A DNA stretch of 6,603 nucleotides from Ignavibacteria bacterium UBA6688 (lineage in GTDB: Bacteria > Bacteroidota > Ignavibacteria > UBA10030), in the NCBI GenBank assembly GCA_002454845.1, contig DKJQ01000048.1, forward strand, positions 1 through 6,603, in the 5' to 3' direction. Each line of letters begins with the position of its first letter. Position 1 is the stretch's first letter. The notes under the pieces are model-generated. The model did no database searches and had not been told where the DNA came from. It was given only the letters and a program-made list of their open reading frames with translations. Of this stretch, positions 6,401-6,603 are shown in pieces. Made by a program: the position numbers and the translations under genes.

Positions 6401-6603
6401 GCTTCCGGCCAATGGCGCCGCTGTCGCTGCAATATTATAAGTGCCCGCAATGCTTCCGAGAGTGACTGTCGTTGAAGCCTGGCCGTTTGCACCTGTTACA
6501 ACGCTCGTCGGGCTGAGTGTATTTCCGGCGGCTCCTGCTGGAACGGCTCCAAAACCAAAGGTGACAGTCGTTCCCGCCACGGGGTTTCCGTAGAAATCCC
6601 GGA
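3122..6603 (-). CDS. Large surface protein: Big-1/invasin-type Ig repeats, dockerin-like segment, cohesin-like domain, C-terminal sorting domain; 5' end outside window
   Basis: The frame is open from the right edge to a TAA at 3124-3122, about 1,160 residues. GTG at 6580 is not a start: upstream codons continue the repeat consensus (DFYGNPV). Numbering from that GTG, residues 1-69 are a partial repeat, 71-81 a GG plus nine-proline hinge, and 82-831 seven complete repeats of 105-111 residues. Each repeat has G-[ND]-x-Q near its start, D-x-x-GN-x-V, [VI]P-x-G-x-x-G, LG-x-x-x-G-x-Y and usually GSP-[VI]-x-F. These are typical of group 1 bacterial Ig-like domains, found in intimin/invasin and many adhesins. 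Residues 835-897 are dockerin-like, 926-1047 cohesin-like and 1056-1152 a FlgD-like sorting domain (NYPNPFN 1064-1070, final KRMILLK). The protein is probably a rigid extracellular stalk anchored or processed at its C-terminus; any ligand-binding tip would be upstream, outside the window. There is no cysteine-rich or catalytic module. Repeats match each other as protein but have diverged as DNA, so they are old duplications. Confidence 0.93.
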   Translation of the reverse strand, partial: RDFYGNPVAGTTVTFGFGAVPAGAAGNTLSPTSVVTGANGQASTTVTLGSIAGTYNIAATAAPLAGSPVTFVATATTGGPPPPPPPPPIFAAALQLTSGNLQADTVGRTLANDLVITVLNQNGFPFAGATVQFVITSVPVGDTLARLSSETVVSGVNGQAATRLTLGSKTGVYGVTAGVGALPPVTFSSSALAGRAHFFAQVAGNNQTGQIRSTLPQPLSVAVTDTFGNAKQSQEVRFSIATVPVGTSGQALSDTLVLTNASGIAQTTFTLGDSAGAYTVAASSGSLIGSPRLFSALAVKTAPRTIALTAGNNQNAPVTTALATPFVVTVSDSLGNPVPGVTVTFAITEVPANATGQALSLSQVNTNDQGRAAAILTLGTRPGIYRAQASALGLAGSPITFTAIANVGPAASLLFIAGDGQEDEVGTLLAQPLRVQVLDAGGNPVQNISVLFAVDSIPSGATGAFINGSVSTTIQTDASGFASAAMTLGNKAGVYRVSASSSGLAGSPIYFRLTATAADGAFAIVYTAGDRQQAPILTELVQPLAVTILSASGIPVADIPVTFAIDSIPAGATGQDVLQKSVVTDADGRALTNMRIGSKVGVYKVTATSSGLSGSPIEFRVTGTQGAATAMTYVRGDRQAGMINSVLDSMLVVRITDVGGNAVRGASVLFSLDSIPTGSVGESLTVINGTTDSFGEASARLALGSKVGRYVVRAVSANLAGSPVRFVGTATHGPAAAMVLVAGSGQQELVTSELVAPFVVSIMDAGGNVVPGAGVQFVITDKPVGATGESLRVINNITGPDGTASAFLKLGNLTGTYSVRAISANLAGSPILFTATATRTISDARQDARTLTIADLTTVIDHINQKIAPLTGLDSARADANKDGRISVADIVSMRDTLLAIQEGLGSVAGSESSLPVGSMPVGAASTTDSISDVKGEFVLTENGLRFHMTNKLPVKGIQLIVRLKNAVSITAPDVVFDRAKDHQFFINTNGLEMRIVAYNLDNTAIAPDSGALFRLPLKLTDVEEITAGQVIVSKGDNVVDADQVLKGPVEKRKVDPDVDIIPYTFVLYQNYPNPFNAQTRIEYEVADVEGGMAPILIQVFSLSGEKIKTLYTGERPSGRYSVQWDGTDDRGNKMASGTYFYRLISGSYQTAKRMILLK
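3440..3805 (-). other. Cohesin-like beta-sandwich module (domain of the large surface protein)
   Basis: Residues about 926-1047 are beta-rich and include NKLPVKGIQLIV (944-955), MRIVAYNLDNTAI and the GALFRLPLKL strand (1004-1013). The order of signals (P-V-x-x-I-Q-[LF], then a mid-domain strand, then G-x-L-x-R-[IL]) matches residues about 46-115 of the 252-residue protein encoded on the other strand. Cohesin folds are the usual match for this pattern next to dockerins, but similarity was judged by eye. Confidence 0.5.
3890..4078 (-). other. Dockerin-like segment with one intact calcium loop (domain of the large surface protein)
   Basis: Residues 835-897 read as two helix-bearing halves. The second half has a complete EF-hand-type loop: Asp872-x-Asn874-x-Asp876-Gly877-x-Ile879-x-x-x-Asp883 (bases 3967-3932), followed by the helix IVSMRDTLL. 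The first half keeps only the last loop residue (Asp848 in TIADLTTVIDHI), while its earlier ligand positions are Ala837, Gln839 and Ala841, so it probably does not bind calcium. Type I dockerins bind cohesins through such duplicated loops; a one-loop version may instead be a structural calcium site. A Ser/Gly-rich linker (898-925) follows. Confidence 0.7.
4088..6603 (-). repeat. Array of Big-1-type Ig-like repeats, seven complete and one partial
   Basis: Approximate units on the minus strand: partial 6603-6374; R1 6337-6026; R2 6019-5708; R3 5692-5381; R4 5374-5051; R5 5044-4730; R6 4723-4406; R7 4402-4088. The conserved Gln of the opening motif falls at residues 95, 200, 307, 414, 525, 632 and 739, a spacing of 105, 107, 107, 111, 107 and 107. 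R1 is the most deviant: it lacks the GSP motif (LPPVTF instead) and sits next to the proline hinge. R6 and R7 both end SANLAGSP, suggesting a more recent duplication than the others. Unit limits are judged by eye to within a few residues. Confidence 0.88.
6338..6370 (-). repeat. Gly-Gly plus nine-proline hinge (purine-rich GGN tract on the plus strand)
   Basis: Nine consecutive proline codons (6364-6338: CCT, CCG, CCG, CCA, CCC, CCA, CCT, CCA, CCA) preceded by Gly-Gly separate the edge repeat from R1. Mixed codons argue against a simple slipping microsatellite. It probably acts as a stiff spacer between stalk segments. Confidence 0.85.

Noticed and set aside
6578..6580. GTG as the start codon of the large surface protein
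   Set aside because: The frame stays open to the edge and the upstream codons encode DFYGNPV, part of the conserved Ig-repeat consensus, so this Val is internal.
4088..6603. Regular spacing of about 320 bases as a CRISPR-like or non-coding tandem array
   Set aside because: The periodicity is in the protein frame (105-111 residues per Ig-like domain) with diverged DNA, not identical short repeats with unique spacers.

Overview
The window most likely comes from a bacterium of the FCB group (Bacteroidota, Chlorobiota, Ignavibacteria and relatives), with a mid-50s % GC genome by eye. The main reason is that two separate proteins end in the FlgD-like C-terminal sorting domain with an N-[FY]-P-N-P-F-N motif and a terminal K/R-M-[VI]-L-x-[KR] strand. 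This type of tail is typical of type IX secretion substrates and of Ignavibacteria-like genomes. The assignment is inferred from protein style only; no marker gene or rRNA is present.

Layout, left to right. (1) Positions 1-1679, minus strand: a two-gene unit. The upstream gene (282-1679) encodes a metallo-beta-lactamase/beta-CASP ribonuclease of the CPSF-73 type, read from a TTG start behind a strong GGAGG site. It overlaps by one base (TGATG) the start of an NAD-dependent epimerase/dehydratase gene that leaves the window at base 1. (2) Positions 1691-2192: a roughly 500-base divergent intergenic region with no convincing gene. It holds two adjacent inverted repeats close to the ribonuclease gene and an AT-rich stretch before the plus-strand gene. 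(3) Positions 2193-2951, plus strand: a 252-residue secreted protein made of a signal peptide, a cohesin-like beta-sandwich and a C-terminal sorting domain. (4) Positions 2952-3121: a compact GC-rich spacer between convergent genes, containing four consecutive potential hairpins. (5) Positions 3122-6603, minus strand: the C-terminal ~1,160 residues of a very large surface protein. It has at least eight Big-1/invasin-type Ig-like repeats (the first cut by the window edge, followed by a nine-proline hinge), then a dockerin-like segment with one intact calcium loop, a cohesin-like module and a sorting domain. Its start lies beyond the right edge.

How the parts may work together: the two convergent genes on the right share the same C-terminal cassette (cohesin-like module plus sorting domain), and the large one also carries a dockerin. 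They look like exported, envelope-attached proteins, the long one a stalk-like adhesin. A physical interaction between the dockerin and one of the cohesin-like modules is possible but is only a hypothesis. The left-hand pair is cytoplasmic (RNA processing and sugar-nucleotide or related metabolism) and shows no evident link to the surface proteins. I see no defence system, CRISPR array, transposase, tRNA or rRNA.
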